From: an uncultured Pelagibacteraceae bacterium
GTDB lineage: Bacteria; Pseudomonadota; Alphaproteobacteria; Pelagibacterales; Pelagibacteraceae
Direction: 5' to 3'
Assembly (NCBI GenBank): GCA_902557155.1
Contig: CACDYR010000004.1
Location: forward strand, 17,213-81,212
Length of the DNA: 64,000 nucleotides
Both the position numbers and the translations under genes were made by a program. Each line of letters opens with the position of its first letter. Positions within the stretch are counted from its first letter, which is position 1. The notes beneath the pieces are model-generated. The model was not told the origin of the DNA. It ran no database searches and worked only from the letters and a program-made list of their open reading frames with translations. This document shows, piece after piece, positions 26,438 to 35,076 of this stretch.

Positions 26438-27606
26438 TGTTGTTCACAAAAGAAGAATATAAGCAAAGATTAACAAAAGTTAAAAAAATGATGCAAGAAA
26501 AAGGCATCGATCTTTTAATCTCACATGACACTAACAACATGAATTACCTTACAGGCTATGATGCTTGGTCTTTTTATTATGCACAATGTGCAATTGTTCA
26601 TATAAATGCAGACGAACCTTTGTGCTTTGTGAGGGCTCAAGATGCTGGTGGCGCGTATATAAAAACTTATTTAAAGGATGAGAATATTTTAGTTTATGAT
26701 GAAAATTATATTCACACATGGCCAAAACATCCCTACGACTATTTAGTTGAAATAATTAAAGAGAGAAAGTGGGACAAGTTATGCATTGGTTTAGAGATGG
26801 ATGCACATTATTTCACTGCGTTTTGTTATGAAAAAATAAAGCAAGGATTACCTAATGCAAAAATCAAAGATAGCGACCGTTTAGTTAACTGGGCAAGATT
26901 AGTTAAATCCGATGCTGAAATTGGTTTTATGAAATCTGCTGCAAAAATTTCTGAAAAAGGAATGAAGACTGCAATGGAGGTTATTAAACCAGGTGTCAGA
27001 CAGTGCGATGCAGTAGGGGAAATTCAAAAGACCTTATTTTATGGTACAGAGGAATTTGGAGGTGAATATTCTAGTATTGCAACTTTACTTCCAACTGGAA
27101 AAGGAACTTCAGCATCACATTTAACTGCAACTCAAGATAAATTTGTAGAAGGAGAGGCTACAATTATTGAATTATCTGGAGTTTATAAGAGATATCATGC
27201 TCCAATGGCAAGAACAGTTCTGCTTGGAAAACCCAATCAATTAAAGATTGATACAATGAACAAAACAATTGAGGCTTTAAATGCAGGCATAAGTCAAATT
27301 AAACCTGGGAATACAGCGGATGATGTTGCGCAAGCATTTTGGAAAATATTAGATAAATACGGAATAGAAAAAAAATCTCGAACGGGTTATTCAATAGGAA
27401 TTGGTTATCCTCCAGATTGGGGCGAACACACTCTTAATATTTATAAGGGAGATATGACAGTTTTAGAACCTAATGTTTGCTTTCATATGATAGCAGTGAT
27501 GCAGTTCGGTGATTGGGGTGTTGAAGCATCTGAGGCTATAAGAGTTACAGAGAATGGATCAGAATTGTTCTGTAATTTTCCAAAAGAGCTTCATATTAAG
27601 AGTTAA
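26437..27606 (+). CDS. doeA: Ectoine hydrolase (DoeA/EutD), creatinase-fold
   Basis: A 389-residue protein with a creatinase N-domain (LLISHDTNNMNYLTGYDAWS, from residue 24) and an M24 pita-bread C-domain. It opens the ectoine ring to N-acetyl-diaminobutyrate in characterised systems. The block GIGYPPDWGEHTLNI near residue 324 is a strong DoeA hallmark. The M24 metal ligands are not all conserved (IELSGVYKRYHA replaces the D-x-G region), as expected for creatinase-like non-metal members. It is coupled to the eutA-like gene. The later DoeB-type deacetylase and transaminase are not next to it. Confidence 0.88.
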   Translation: MLFTKEEYKQRLTKVKKMMQEKGIDLLISHDTNNMNYLTGYDAWSFYYAQCAIVHINADEPLCFVRAQDAGGAYIKTYLKDENILVYDENYIHTWPKHPYDYLVEIIKERKWDKLCIGLEMDAHYFTAFCYEKIKQGLPNAKIKDSDRLVNWARLVKSDAEIGFMKSAAKISEKGMKTAMEVIKPGVRQCDAVGEIQKTLFYGTEEFGGEYSSIATLLPTGKGTSASHLTATQDKFVEGEATIIELSGVYKRYHAPMARTVLLGKPNQLKIDTMNKTIEALNAGISQIKPGNTADDVAQAFWKILDKYGIEKKSRTGYSIGIGYPPDWGEHTLNIYKGDMTVLEPNVCFHMIAVMQFGDWGVEASEAIRVTENGSELFCNFPKELHIKS

Positions 27607-27651
27607 TTAGCTATTGAAATCTATTTACACAAATGTTTTATATTCACCTTT

Positions 27652-28737
27652 ATGTCTAAAAATCCAGAGTTTGTTAAATTTGATAAAGTAGATAAAAGTT
27701 ATGACGGTAAGATTCTTGTCGTCAAAGATCTACAATTAGATATTGCAGAAGGTGAATTCATAACAATGCTTGGTCCATCTGGCTCAGGTAAGACAACTTG
27801 TTTAATGATGTTGGCTGGTTTTGAAACGCCAACTCACGGTGAAATATTATTAGATGGAAATATAATTTCGAATATTCCTCCTCATAAAAGAGGGATAGGA
27901 ATGGTTTTCCAAAACTATGCATTGTTTCCACATATGACAGTTTATGAAAATTTAGCTTTTCCATTAAGAGTAAGAAAAGTTGAAAAAGATGAAATAGATA
28001 AAAAAGTTGATAAAGCATTATCGATGGTTTCATTAAGTGGTTTTGAAACTAGAATGCCTGCTCAACTTTCTGGTGGTCAGCAACAAAGGGTAGCAGTTGC
28101 AAGAGCTTTAGTATTTGATCCAGCGGTAGTATTAATGGATGAACCACTTGGAGCACTAGATAAAAATTTAAGAGAAAGCATGCAATATGAAATAAAACAT
28201 ATTCATGAAAGTATTGGTGTAACAGTTGTGTATGTAACTCACGATCAAAGTGAGGCATTAACTATGTCAAACCGAATTGCAGTATTCAATGATGGAAAAG
28301 TTCAACAGCTTTCAAATCCAGCTGAACTTTATGAGAAGCCAGTAAATTCTTTTGTTGCTGAGTTCATAGGTGAGAACAATACTTTTAATGGTGAAGTTGT
28401 GGATATAGATAAAGACAAATGTAAAGTAAAATTAGCAAACTCAGAAATATTAGCTAATCCAATTTCTGTTAAGTCTAAAGGTGAGAAAACAACAGTCTCA
28501 TTAAGACCTGAACGAGCATTGATAAATCCAACTGATAAGATGGATAATATGTTTACTGGAAAGATTGAAGAAGTGATCTATCATGGAGATCATACAAGGG
28601 TTAGATTAAATTTATTAGGAAGCTCTGAGTTTATTCTCAAAGTCCCTAACAGCACATCCAATTTAGAGTTAAAAGTAAGTCAAGACATAAATATTGGATG
28701 GAATAGCACTGATGCTAGAGCATTAGACCCAAAATAA
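27652..28737 (+). CDS. potA: Polyamine (spermidine/putrescine) ABC transporter ATP-binding protein
   Basis: ATPase of 361 residues. Walker A GPSGSGKT is at residues 41-48, signature LSGGQ at 139-143, Walker B VVLMDEPLGALD at 159-170, and VTHDQSEALTMS follows. A C-terminal TOBE domain spans about residues 290-358. This is the MalK/PotA subfamily. It begins 45 bases after the ectoine hydrolase and is followed by the PotD, PotB and PotC genes. Polyamine is the likely substrate by subunit family, although PotABCD relatives can take other cations. Confidence 0.92.
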   Translation: MSKNPEFVKFDKVDKSYDGKILVVKDLQLDIAEGEFITMLGPSGSGKTTCLMMLAGFETPTHGEILLDGNIISNIPPHKRGIGMVFQNYALFPHMTVYENLAFPLRVRKVEKDEIDKKVDKALSMVSLSGFETRMPAQLSGGQQQRVAVARALVFDPAVVLMDEPLGALDKNLRESMQYEIKHIHESIGVTVVYVTHDQSEALTMSNRIAVFNDGKVQQLSNPAELYEKPVNSFVAEFIGENNTFNGEVVDIDKDKCKVKLANSEILANPISVKSKGEKTTVSLRPERALINPTDKMDNMFTGKIEEVIYHGDHTRVRLNLLGSSEFILKVPNSTSNLELKVSQDINIGWNSTDARALDPK

Positions 28738-28790
28738 TTACATTACAAAATATATATATCTAACATATATTTTAATGACAAAATCAGCTG

Positions 28791-28819
28791 TTGACTTCAC
28801 TTTAGCTATTTGTTGTACT
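28791..28819 (+). promoter_or_regulatory. Candidate sigma70-type promoter for potD
   Basis: In the 128-base gap before potD, TTGACT (28791-28796) is followed 17 bases later by TGTACT (28814-28819). The -35 match is good and the -10 match is moderate. It would give the binding-protein gene its own transcript in addition to read-through from potA. It is a consensus match by eye only. Confidence 0.4.
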
Positions 28820-28826
28820 TTTACTT

Positions 28827-28844
28827 ATATAAATTAATTTATAT
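28827..28844. promoter_or_regulatory. 18-bp perfect palindrome in the potD leader
   Basis: ATATAAATTAATTTATAT is its own reverse complement and lies between the candidate promoter and the GGAGG ribosome-binding site of potD. It could be an operator. It contains only A and T, and in a genome this AT-rich such a palindrome is expected by chance roughly once per window, so support is weak. Confidence 0.25.
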
Positions 28845-28865
28845 CAACGTTTAAACGGAGGAATA

Positions 28866-29984
28866 ATGAAAAAACTAAGTAAATTATTACTAGCTCTTTC
28901 TTTTGTTGTATCTCTAACTTCATCAGCATTTGCAGTTACTGTTGCATCTTGGGGTGGAGCTTATACAGAGTCTCAAAAGCTTGGGTATGGTGATCCTACT
29001 GCTAAAAAACTAGGAATAGAAATCAACTGGGTTGACTATTCTGGTGGTTTATCAGAAATCAAAGCACAAAAAGAAGCAGGTGCTATAACTTGGGATATTA
29101 TAGACTTATTTGCATTCGATACTATTAACGGATGTGATGAAGGTTTATTTGTTAAATTTGATTTTGACAAAGACTTCCCAGCTGCACCAGATGGAACTCC
29201 TGCAAGTGAAGACTTCTTCACAGGAATGCCAAGTGAATGTGCTGTAGGTAACATTTTATATTCTTGGAACTATGCTTTTGATACAAGAGCATTCGGTGGT
29301 AAAGAGCCTAAAACAATTAAGGATTTCTTTAACACTAAAAAATTCCCTGGAAAAAGAGCAATCTACAAAAGTGCTTTAACTAATTTAGAAATCGCTTTAG
29401 CTGCAGATGGTGTGAAGCTAGGTGACGGCGGAACTAGAGTTTACAGAAAACTTTTAGAAGACGGTGGAATCGACAGAGCGATGAATAAAATTAAAGCGTT
29501 ATGTACAGATCCAAATGGTGGATGTGTATTCTGGTCTGCAGGTGCTCAACCACCTGAATTATTAGTTGCTGGTGAAGTTGTAATGGCAACTGGTTGGAAC
29601 GGAAGATTCTTTAACGCTGAAGTAGGTGAAAATGCTCCAATCAAACAAGTATGGGATGGTCAAGGTCTTGACTACGAATATTTCGCACTTGTTAAAGGTG
29701 GACCAGATGAAGCAAATGCTAAAAAAGCTTTAGCTATGATGACTAACACTGAAATGTTAGCTGGTAGTGCGAAGTACATTGCATATGCTCCATGGAGAAA
29801 ATCATCTCTTGATGTAATTACTGCTGGTGAGCCTTGGTACAAAGATGGTAAAACTAATATGATGCCACAAATGCCAACTGCTCCTGCAAACACTAAGAAC
29901 TATTTCTTAGTAGACCCATTCTTCTGGGCTGATAACAATACTGAGATCAGTGAGAAGTGGGAAGCAATGAAAGCAGGTCTATAA
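28866..29984 (+). CDS. potD: Polyamine ABC transporter periplasmic binding protein
   Basis: Periplasmic solute-binding protein of the PotD/PotF family, 372 residues. A signal peptide MKKLSKLLLALSFVVSLTSS with cleavage after AFA (about residue 23) is followed by VTVASWGGAYTESQ, the typical first strand of the mature protein. The start has a strong GGAGG site eight bases upstream. It probably binds putrescine, spermidine or similar amines. It has its own candidate promoter and is followed by a terminator hairpin before potB, which fits the need for excess binding protein over membrane subunits. Confidence 0.92.
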   Translation: MKKLSKLLLALSFVVSLTSSAFAVTVASWGGAYTESQKLGYGDPTAKKLGIEINWVDYSGGLSEIKAQKEAGAITWDIIDLFAFDTINGCDEGLFVKFDFDKDFPAAPDGTPASEDFFTGMPSECAVGNILYSWNYAFDTRAFGGKEPKTIKDFFNTKKFPGKRAIYKSALTNLEIALAADGVKLGDGGTRVYRKLLEDGGIDRAMNKIKALCTDPNGGCVFWSAGAQPPELLVAGEVVMATGWNGRFFNAEVGENAPIKQVWDGQGLDYEYFALVKGGPDEANAKKALAMMTNTEMLAGSAKYIAYAPWRKSSLDVITAGEPWYKDGKTNMMPQMPTAPANTKNYFLVDPFFWADNNTEISEKWEAMKAGL

Positions 29985-30020
29985 TTTCAGTTTTAAACAC
30001 TGAATTTATATAATATATTT

Positions 30021-30052
30021 AGGGCGGTTATTTTTAACCGCCCTATTTTTTT
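30021..30052 (+). terminator. Intra-operon terminator between potD and potB
   Basis: A perfect 10-bp stem AGGGCGGTTA / TAACCGCCCT (30021-30030 with 30035-30044), a TTTT loop, then A and seven T. It is a textbook intrinsic terminator that ends exactly one base before the potB ATG at 30053. It should let most transcripts stop after potD and a minority continue into potBC. Confidence 0.9.
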
Positions 30053-31318
30053 ATGAGCTCTGAAACAAAACAAATTTTAACAACTGACGGAATACCTTTA
30101 GAGGTTAGTTTAAAAAAAGCTGAAAAGAAGAATAAAATAAAAGCATTTCTTCTTGTAGCTCCATTATTATTATTTCTTGTAATTACTTATATCTTTCCAA
30201 TTGGAGATATGTTTATGAGGAGTGTTGATGACAGAATGGTCACCAATATGCTTCCAAAAACATTTAAAGCGATGGAGAAATGGGAAAATTTAGATGAGTT
30301 ACCTCCAGAAGAAGTATATCGGGGGTTTTATGAGGATTACAAACTACTTGCTGAAAATCAACAGCATGGAAAATTAGGACAAAGGTTAAATAAAGAAAAA
30401 AATGGTTTTAATACGATTACTAAAAAACTTTTTAGACAAATTAAAAGAAAAAAAATTGATGAAAGCGCTAGTTTAAAAGAGCAAATTAACAAACTTCATA
30501 AAAGATGGAGAGATGTAGAATATTGGCAAGCAATTAAAAGAACCGCACCTCCTTATACAGCCTCAAAATATCTAAAGGGAATGGACATGTATTTTGCTGC
30601 AGATGGGAGCATAGCCCAAGTAGATGAAGATAGAAGAATACATAGAATTCTATGGCTTAGAACATTAGAAATTGCATTTTTTGTTACACTTTTTTGCTTC
30701 TTTATGGGATACCCAATAGCTCATTTATTAGCAACGCTGCCAATGAAATACAGCAACTTATTAATGATTTGTGTGTTACTTCCTTTCTGGACATCTTTAC
30801 TTGTAAGGACAGCTAGTTGGATGATTTTGTTGCAACAGCAAGGAATAGTGAATGACTTCTTTGTAATGACTGGTTTAGTTGCGGACGATAACAGGCCAGA
30901 GATGATGTACAATAAGGTTGGGACATATGTTGCAATGACACAGATCTTATTGCCATTTATGGTTCTCCCACTTTATAGCGTTATGAAGACTATCTCACCA
31001 AGCTTAATGAGAGCTGGAAAATCATTAGGTGGAACACCTTTTGTTGCATTTTGGAAAGTTTATTTCCCTTTAACAATACCAGGTATTGGTGCTGGATGTT
31101 TGTTAGTTTTCATATTAGCAATTGGATATTACATAACTCCAGCTTTAGTTGGAGGTGCCTCAGGAACATTAATAAGTAATCAGATCGCATTTCATATGAA
31201 GACAACGCTTGATTGGAGTTTTGCATCAGCGATGGGATTAATGTTGTTGACTGGAGTTTTAGTTATTTATTGGATTTATAATAAATTAGTTGGAGTTGAT
31301 AATATTAAATTAGGATAA
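30053..31318 (+). CDS. potB: Polyamine ABC transporter permease (PotB family) with large periplasmic insertion
   Basis: Inner-membrane permease of 421 residues; PotB/PotH are usually near 280-320. After helix 1 (about residues 31-50) comes a hydrophilic, lysine- and glutamate-rich segment of about 145 residues before the next helix near 205. The permease core then carries the EAA-type loop AGKSLGGTPFVAFWKVYFPL near residue 322. The ATG directly abuts the terminator T-run, leaving no Shine-Dalgarno site. It is followed by potC after one base. Confidence 0.9.
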   Translation: MSSETKQILTTDGIPLEVSLKKAEKKNKIKAFLLVAPLLLFLVITYIFPIGDMFMRSVDDRMVTNMLPKTFKAMEKWENLDELPPEEVYRGFYEDYKLLAENQQHGKLGQRLNKEKNGFNTITKKLFRQIKRKKIDESASLKEQINKLHKRWRDVEYWQAIKRTAPPYTASKYLKGMDMYFAADGSIAQVDEDRRIHRILWLRTLEIAFFVTLFCFFMGYPIAHLLATLPMKYSNLLMICVLLPFWTSLLVRTASWMILLQQQGIVNDFFVMTGLVADDNRPEMMYNKVGTYVAMTQILLPFMVLPLYSVMKTISPSLMRAGKSLGGTPFVAFWKVYFPLTIPGIGAGCLLVFILAIGYYITPALVGGASGTLISNQIAFHMKTTLDWSFASAMGLMLLTGVLVIYWIYNKLVGVDNIKLG

Positions 31319-31319
31319 T

Positions 31320-32174
31320 ATGGCGCTACCAAGTTATACAGAGACAAGATATAGAATTTGGCATTATATTTATATTGCTATTTGTTCTTTTGTATTTTTC
31401 TTTTTAATTGCACCTTTGTTTGTAATTTTTCCGTTATCATTCAATGCTGAAGAATTTTTGGTGTTTTCTGAAGGGATGAAAAATCTTGATCCTGATGCAT
31501 TCTCACTAAGATGGTATAAAGATATGATTTATGGGACTAAAAATCCTTGGGGATTAGCTGCAAAAAATAGTTTTATAATTGCAATATTCGCAACTATTGG
31601 TTCAATAATTTTAGGTACTTTGGCTGCTTTAGGTTTAAGTAGCAGGCATATGCCATACAAAGGAATTATAATGGCCACTTTAATTTCACCAATGATTGTT
31701 CCTTTAATTATTTCTGGGGTTGCAATTTTCTTTTTTATGGCAAAAGCTGGTTTAGCCGCAACACATACAGGAATTGTATTAGCACATATAATTTTAGGTA
31801 CTCCATTTGTTGTGATTACTGTAACAGCAACACTTTCTGGTTTTGATCACAGTGTGACAAGGGCTGCAGCGAGTTTAGGAAGTAATCCAGTAAACACATT
31901 TATGAAGATCACTCTTCCATTAATATTACCCGGTGTTATTTCGGGTGGGTTGTTTGCTTTTGTAACTTCATTTGACGAAGTTGTAGTTGTCTTGTTTTTA
32001 GCAGGTTTAGAAAACACAACTATTCCTGTTCAGATGTGGACTGGATTAAGAGAGCAATTAAGTCCAACAATTCTTGCTGTAGCAACATGTTTAATTCTCT
32101 TATCAACCTTAATACTAGTATCAGCTGAATTATTGAGAAGAAGATCTGAGAGATTAAGAGGAATAAATAGATAA
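31320..32174 (+). CDS. potC: Polyamine ABC transporter permease (PotC family)
   Basis: Second membrane permease, 284 residues, normal PotC/PotI length, with six hydrophobic segments. The EAA loop RAAASLGSNPVNTFMKITLP is at about residues 181-200, followed by PGVISGGLFAFVTSFDEVVV, highly typical of PotC. It starts two bases after the potB stop and ends 36 bases before the acyl-CoA dehydrogenase/hydratase fusion gene. Confidence 0.92.
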   Translation: MALPSYTETRYRIWHYIYIAICSFVFFFLIAPLFVIFPLSFNAEEFLVFSEGMKNLDPDAFSLRWYKDMIYGTKNPWGLAAKNSFIIAIFATIGSIILGTLAALGLSSRHMPYKGIIMATLISPMIVPLIISGVAIFFFMAKAGLAATHTGIVLAHIILGTPFVVITVTATLSGFDHSVTRAAASLGSNPVNTFMKITLPLILPGVISGGLFAFVTSFDEVVVVLFLAGLENTTIPVQMWTGLREQLSPTILAVATCLILLSTLILVSAELLRRRSERLRGINR

Positions 32175-32210
32175 TTTACCCAAATAATTTAATCATATAT
32201 AGAAGTTGTT

Positions 32211-34433
32211 ATGGAAATTAAAAAAGTTGTAGTCATTGGTTCTGGTACAATGGGTAGCGGGATAGCTGCCCACTTATGTAATGCAGGTGTACCAGTTACT
32301 CTTTTAGATTTAACTACTGAAATCAGCGAAAAAGCTAGAGAAAGAATTCATAAATCTAGACCTCCTCTGCTAATAGATAAGAGCAAAATTAACAATATTA
32401 ATGTTGGAAATATTGAAGAAAATTTTGACATAGTAAAAGATGCAGATTGGGTGGTAGAGGCAGTAGTAGAAAGAATTGATATTAAACACAATATTTATGA
32501 AAAGATATTTAAGAACAGAAAAAAAGGTGCAATAGTTTCATCAAATACATCATCAATTCCAATTAAAGTTCTATCAGAAAAACTAAATGACGAAGAAAAA
32601 AAAGATTTTTGTATCACTCACTTTTTTAATCCTGTCAGATACATGGGATTGTTAGAAATTGTTAAAAACGAAAATAATGACTTAAATAAAATTAATTCTT
32701 TAAAGAAATTTTGTGAAGTTGAGCTTGGTAAAGGAGCGATAATCTGTGATGATACCCCAGGGTTTTTAGGTAATAGAATTGGTGTTTACGCTATGCAGGT
32801 TGCTATGACGGAAGCATTCAAAATGAAACTTTCAATAGAAGAAGCGGATGCAGTTTTTGGTAGACCAATGGGTATACCTAAAACAGGAGTATTTGGATTA
32901 TATGATCTGATTGGAATTGATTTGATGGCTGATGTATTAAAAAGCTTTATAAAGGAACTTTCAGATAAAGATGAATTTCAAATTGTTGCAAAAGAAATTC
33001 CATTAGTAAAAAAATTAATTGAGACAGGTTACACCGGTCGTAAAGGAAAAGGTGGTTTTTATAGAATGAATAAAAGTGGAGATCAAAAAATTTTAGAAGC
33101 AATTAATTTAGAAACAGGAGAGTATTCAGTAACAAAAAAAATAGATTTAGGAATTGAGACTGTTGACATCAATAATTTAATAAACCGAAAAGATAAGTAT
33201 GGTGAGTATGCTTGGATTGTAATTTCAAAAATAATTAAATATGCATCTTCTCTTGTTCCAGGAATTACCGATAAGTTTAATGATATAGATGAAGCTATGA
33301 GACTTGGTTTTAATTGGGCAATGGGTCCTTTTGAAATGTTGAAATCTATAGGGATAAAGAATTTCTTTGAAAGAATAGATAACTTTGAAAATAATAAATT
33401 TTTAGAAAATTTATCAAAAACAAAAGATGAAAATTTTTATGGAGAAAGACAAATTTATACAGACATTCAAACTTTAGGAAAAATAAGACCATCAGCAATT
33501 AAACTGGATAAAAATAATTCAGCTGAAATTCATCGATTTAAAGATTTTAATATTGTTGAATTTACAACAAAAGCTTGTGCATTAGATTATGACTCAATGG
33601 ATGCACTGAAAAATGCAACTGACAAACCCTTAATAATAATTAATGAAAGCATGCAATTTTCAGCAGGTGTAAATTTAAGTTATACTATGAATTTTGCTGA
33701 CAAAGGAGATTTTAAATCAATTGAAAAATTCATTAAGTATTTTCAAGATACATGCAAAACTTTAAAATACTCTAAGTACCCAGTTGTATCAGCTCCCTCT
33801 GGACTTACACTTGGAGGAGGCTTTGAGGTTTTAGTTCAAAGTAATTTTGTTGCCTCACACACAAATTTAGTTATTGGATTAGTTGAAACTATTGTTGGAT
33901 TAGTTCCAGCAGGCGGGGGATGTAAAGAAATGTTGTGGAGATGGTCACAAACAGAGGAAGCAAAATCAGACCCAGATTATGCACCACTAAAAGTTTTTGA
34001 TATTATTGGTTATGCTAAAACAGCTACATCTCCAATCGAGGCTGAGCCATTAAAGTATTTAAGACCAGAGGATAAAAAAATAATGAACAGAAACAGTCTT
34101 TTTGAGGAATCAAAAAATTTAATTGATCAAAATAATGATTTTGTTCCTCCAGAAGAGTGCAAATTCAAACTTTCTGGAAAGCCGTTGAAAGATAAAATGG
34201 TTAAGATTTTAGAGAAATTATACAACGAAAAGGTAATTTTAGATCATGGTATGCATGTTGGAACTGAACTTGCAAACGTTTTAAGTGGTGGAGACACTAC
34301 TATTGAAAAAGAATTGTCAGAGGATGATCTGTATAAATTAGAACTAGACTCTTTTATGAGATTGATAGAAACAAAACAAACTCAAGAAAGAATTAAACAC
34401 ACATTGTCCACTGGAAAACCTTTGGTTAATTAG
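32211..34433 (+). CDS. 3-hydroxyacyl-CoA dehydrogenase / enoyl-CoA hydratase fusion, dehydrogenase first
   Basis: A 740-residue bifunctional beta-oxidation-type protein. The N-terminal NAD domain has GSGTMGSGIA at residues 10-19 and the block ITHFFNPVRYMGLLEIV; 3HCDH C-terminal domains occupy about residues 190-290 and 325-400. An enoyl-CoA hydratase/isomerase domain follows from about 440, with GLTLGGGFEVL and GLVETIVGLVPAGGG. The order is the reverse of FadB, which has hydratase first. It ends eight bases inside the convergent cyclophilin gene. The acyl chain is unknown. Confidence 0.88.
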   Translation: MEIKKVVVIGSGTMGSGIAAHLCNAGVPVTLLDLTTEISEKARERIHKSRPPLLIDKSKINNINVGNIEENFDIVKDADWVVEAVVERIDIKHNIYEKIFKNRKKGAIVSSNTSSIPIKVLSEKLNDEEKKDFCITHFFNPVRYMGLLEIVKNENNDLNKINSLKKFCEVELGKGAIICDDTPGFLGNRIGVYAMQVAMTEAFKMKLSIEEADAVFGRPMGIPKTGVFGLYDLIGIDLMADVLKSFIKELSDKDEFQIVAKEIPLVKKLIETGYTGRKGKGGFYRMNKSGDQKILEAINLETGEYSVTKKIDLGIETVDINNLINRKDKYGEYAWIVISKIIKYASSLVPGITDKFNDIDEAMRLGFNWAMGPFEMLKSIGIKNFFERIDNFENNKFLENLSKTKDENFYGERQIYTDIQTLGKIRPSAIKLDKNNSAEIHRFKDFNIVEFTTKACALDYDSMDALKNATDKPLIIINESMQFSAGVNLSYTMNFADKGDFKSIEKFIKYFQDTCKTLKYSKYPVVSAPSGLTLGGGFEVLVQSNFVASHTNLVIGLVETIVGLVPAGGGCKEMLWRWSQTEEAKSDPDYAPLKVFDIIGYAKTATSPIEAEPLKYLRPEDKKIMNRNSLFEESKNLIDQNNDFVPPEECKFKLSGKPLKDKMVKILEKLYNEKVILDHGMHVGTELANVLSGGDTTIEKELSEDDLYKLELDSFMRLIETKQTQERIKHTLSTGKPLVN

Positions 34434-35076
34434 AATTAAACATTCTAAAGGTTTTAATATAATCAGGTCTTAAAACATAGATTGCTTTATTACCTGTTTT
34501 AATTTTAGTTAATATATCCAAACCATAAACTACTTTACCAATTGGAGTATATTCACCTTGATAAATTGGTATTTCTTTTAATGTAATAAAGAATTCACTA
34601 TCTTCTGTATCAAATTCTGTTGCTCTAGCAAAACCAACACTACCCTCCGTAAATTTAAAATCTTTGCTCAATTCTGATTTTAACAACCCTAATCCAGACT
34701 TTCCGCTACCAATTTTGGAATAATCTAAATTATTTATATTTCCATACTCAATATCTCCAGCTTGTACAAAAGTATTTTCTGAAACTTTATAAAAAGCAGA
34801 ACCATCATACATTTTTTGTTCAATTAAAATTTTAAATCTTTCTACTGCTTTAGGAGAAATATCTGGATAAAGTTCAATTATTACATTTCCACACTCAACA
34901 TTCATCACAGCAATATTATTTGGTTCATTAAAATTAAGTGTACTTAAATTATTTTTTTCAACAAATAGACATTTATTTTTTAATAAAAAAAAAGATGCAA
35001 AAGCAAATATTGAAAGACTAATTAAAAATATAAATAAAATTTTTTCTGATTTTGAGGGTTTAATAGTTTTAATCAT
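34426..35076 (-). CDS. Membrane-anchored cyclophilin-type peptidyl-prolyl isomerase
   Basis: A 216-residue protein: one N-terminal membrane anchor (about residues 13-32), then a cyclophilin domain from about residue 54 (VECGNVIIELYPDISPKAVERF). The central block that is FHRVI in classic cyclophilins is here FYKVS, and FVQAGD, EGSVGFARA and FFITL follow. It probably folds proteins on the periplasmic side. It overlaps the upstream metallopeptidase-like gene by four bases and the convergent fusion gene by eight. Confidence 0.87.
   Translation of the reverse strand: MIKTIKPSKSEKILFIFLISLSIFAFASFFLLKNKCLFVEKNNLSTLNFNEPNNIAVMNVECGNVIIELYPDISPKAVERFKILIEQKMYDGSAFYKVSENTFVQAGDIEYGNINNLDYSKIGSGKSGLGLLKSELSKDFKFTEGSVGFARATEFDTEDSEFFITLKEIPIYQGEYTPIGKVVYGLDILTKIKTGNKAIYVLRPDYIKTFRMFNSN

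Noticed and set aside
34426..34433. Eight-base overlap of convergent coding ends, considered as a possible annotation error
   Set aside because: Both frames have clear family-level C-termini and the genome shows other convergent overlaps (22371-22387, 38265-38268), so this reflects compaction.
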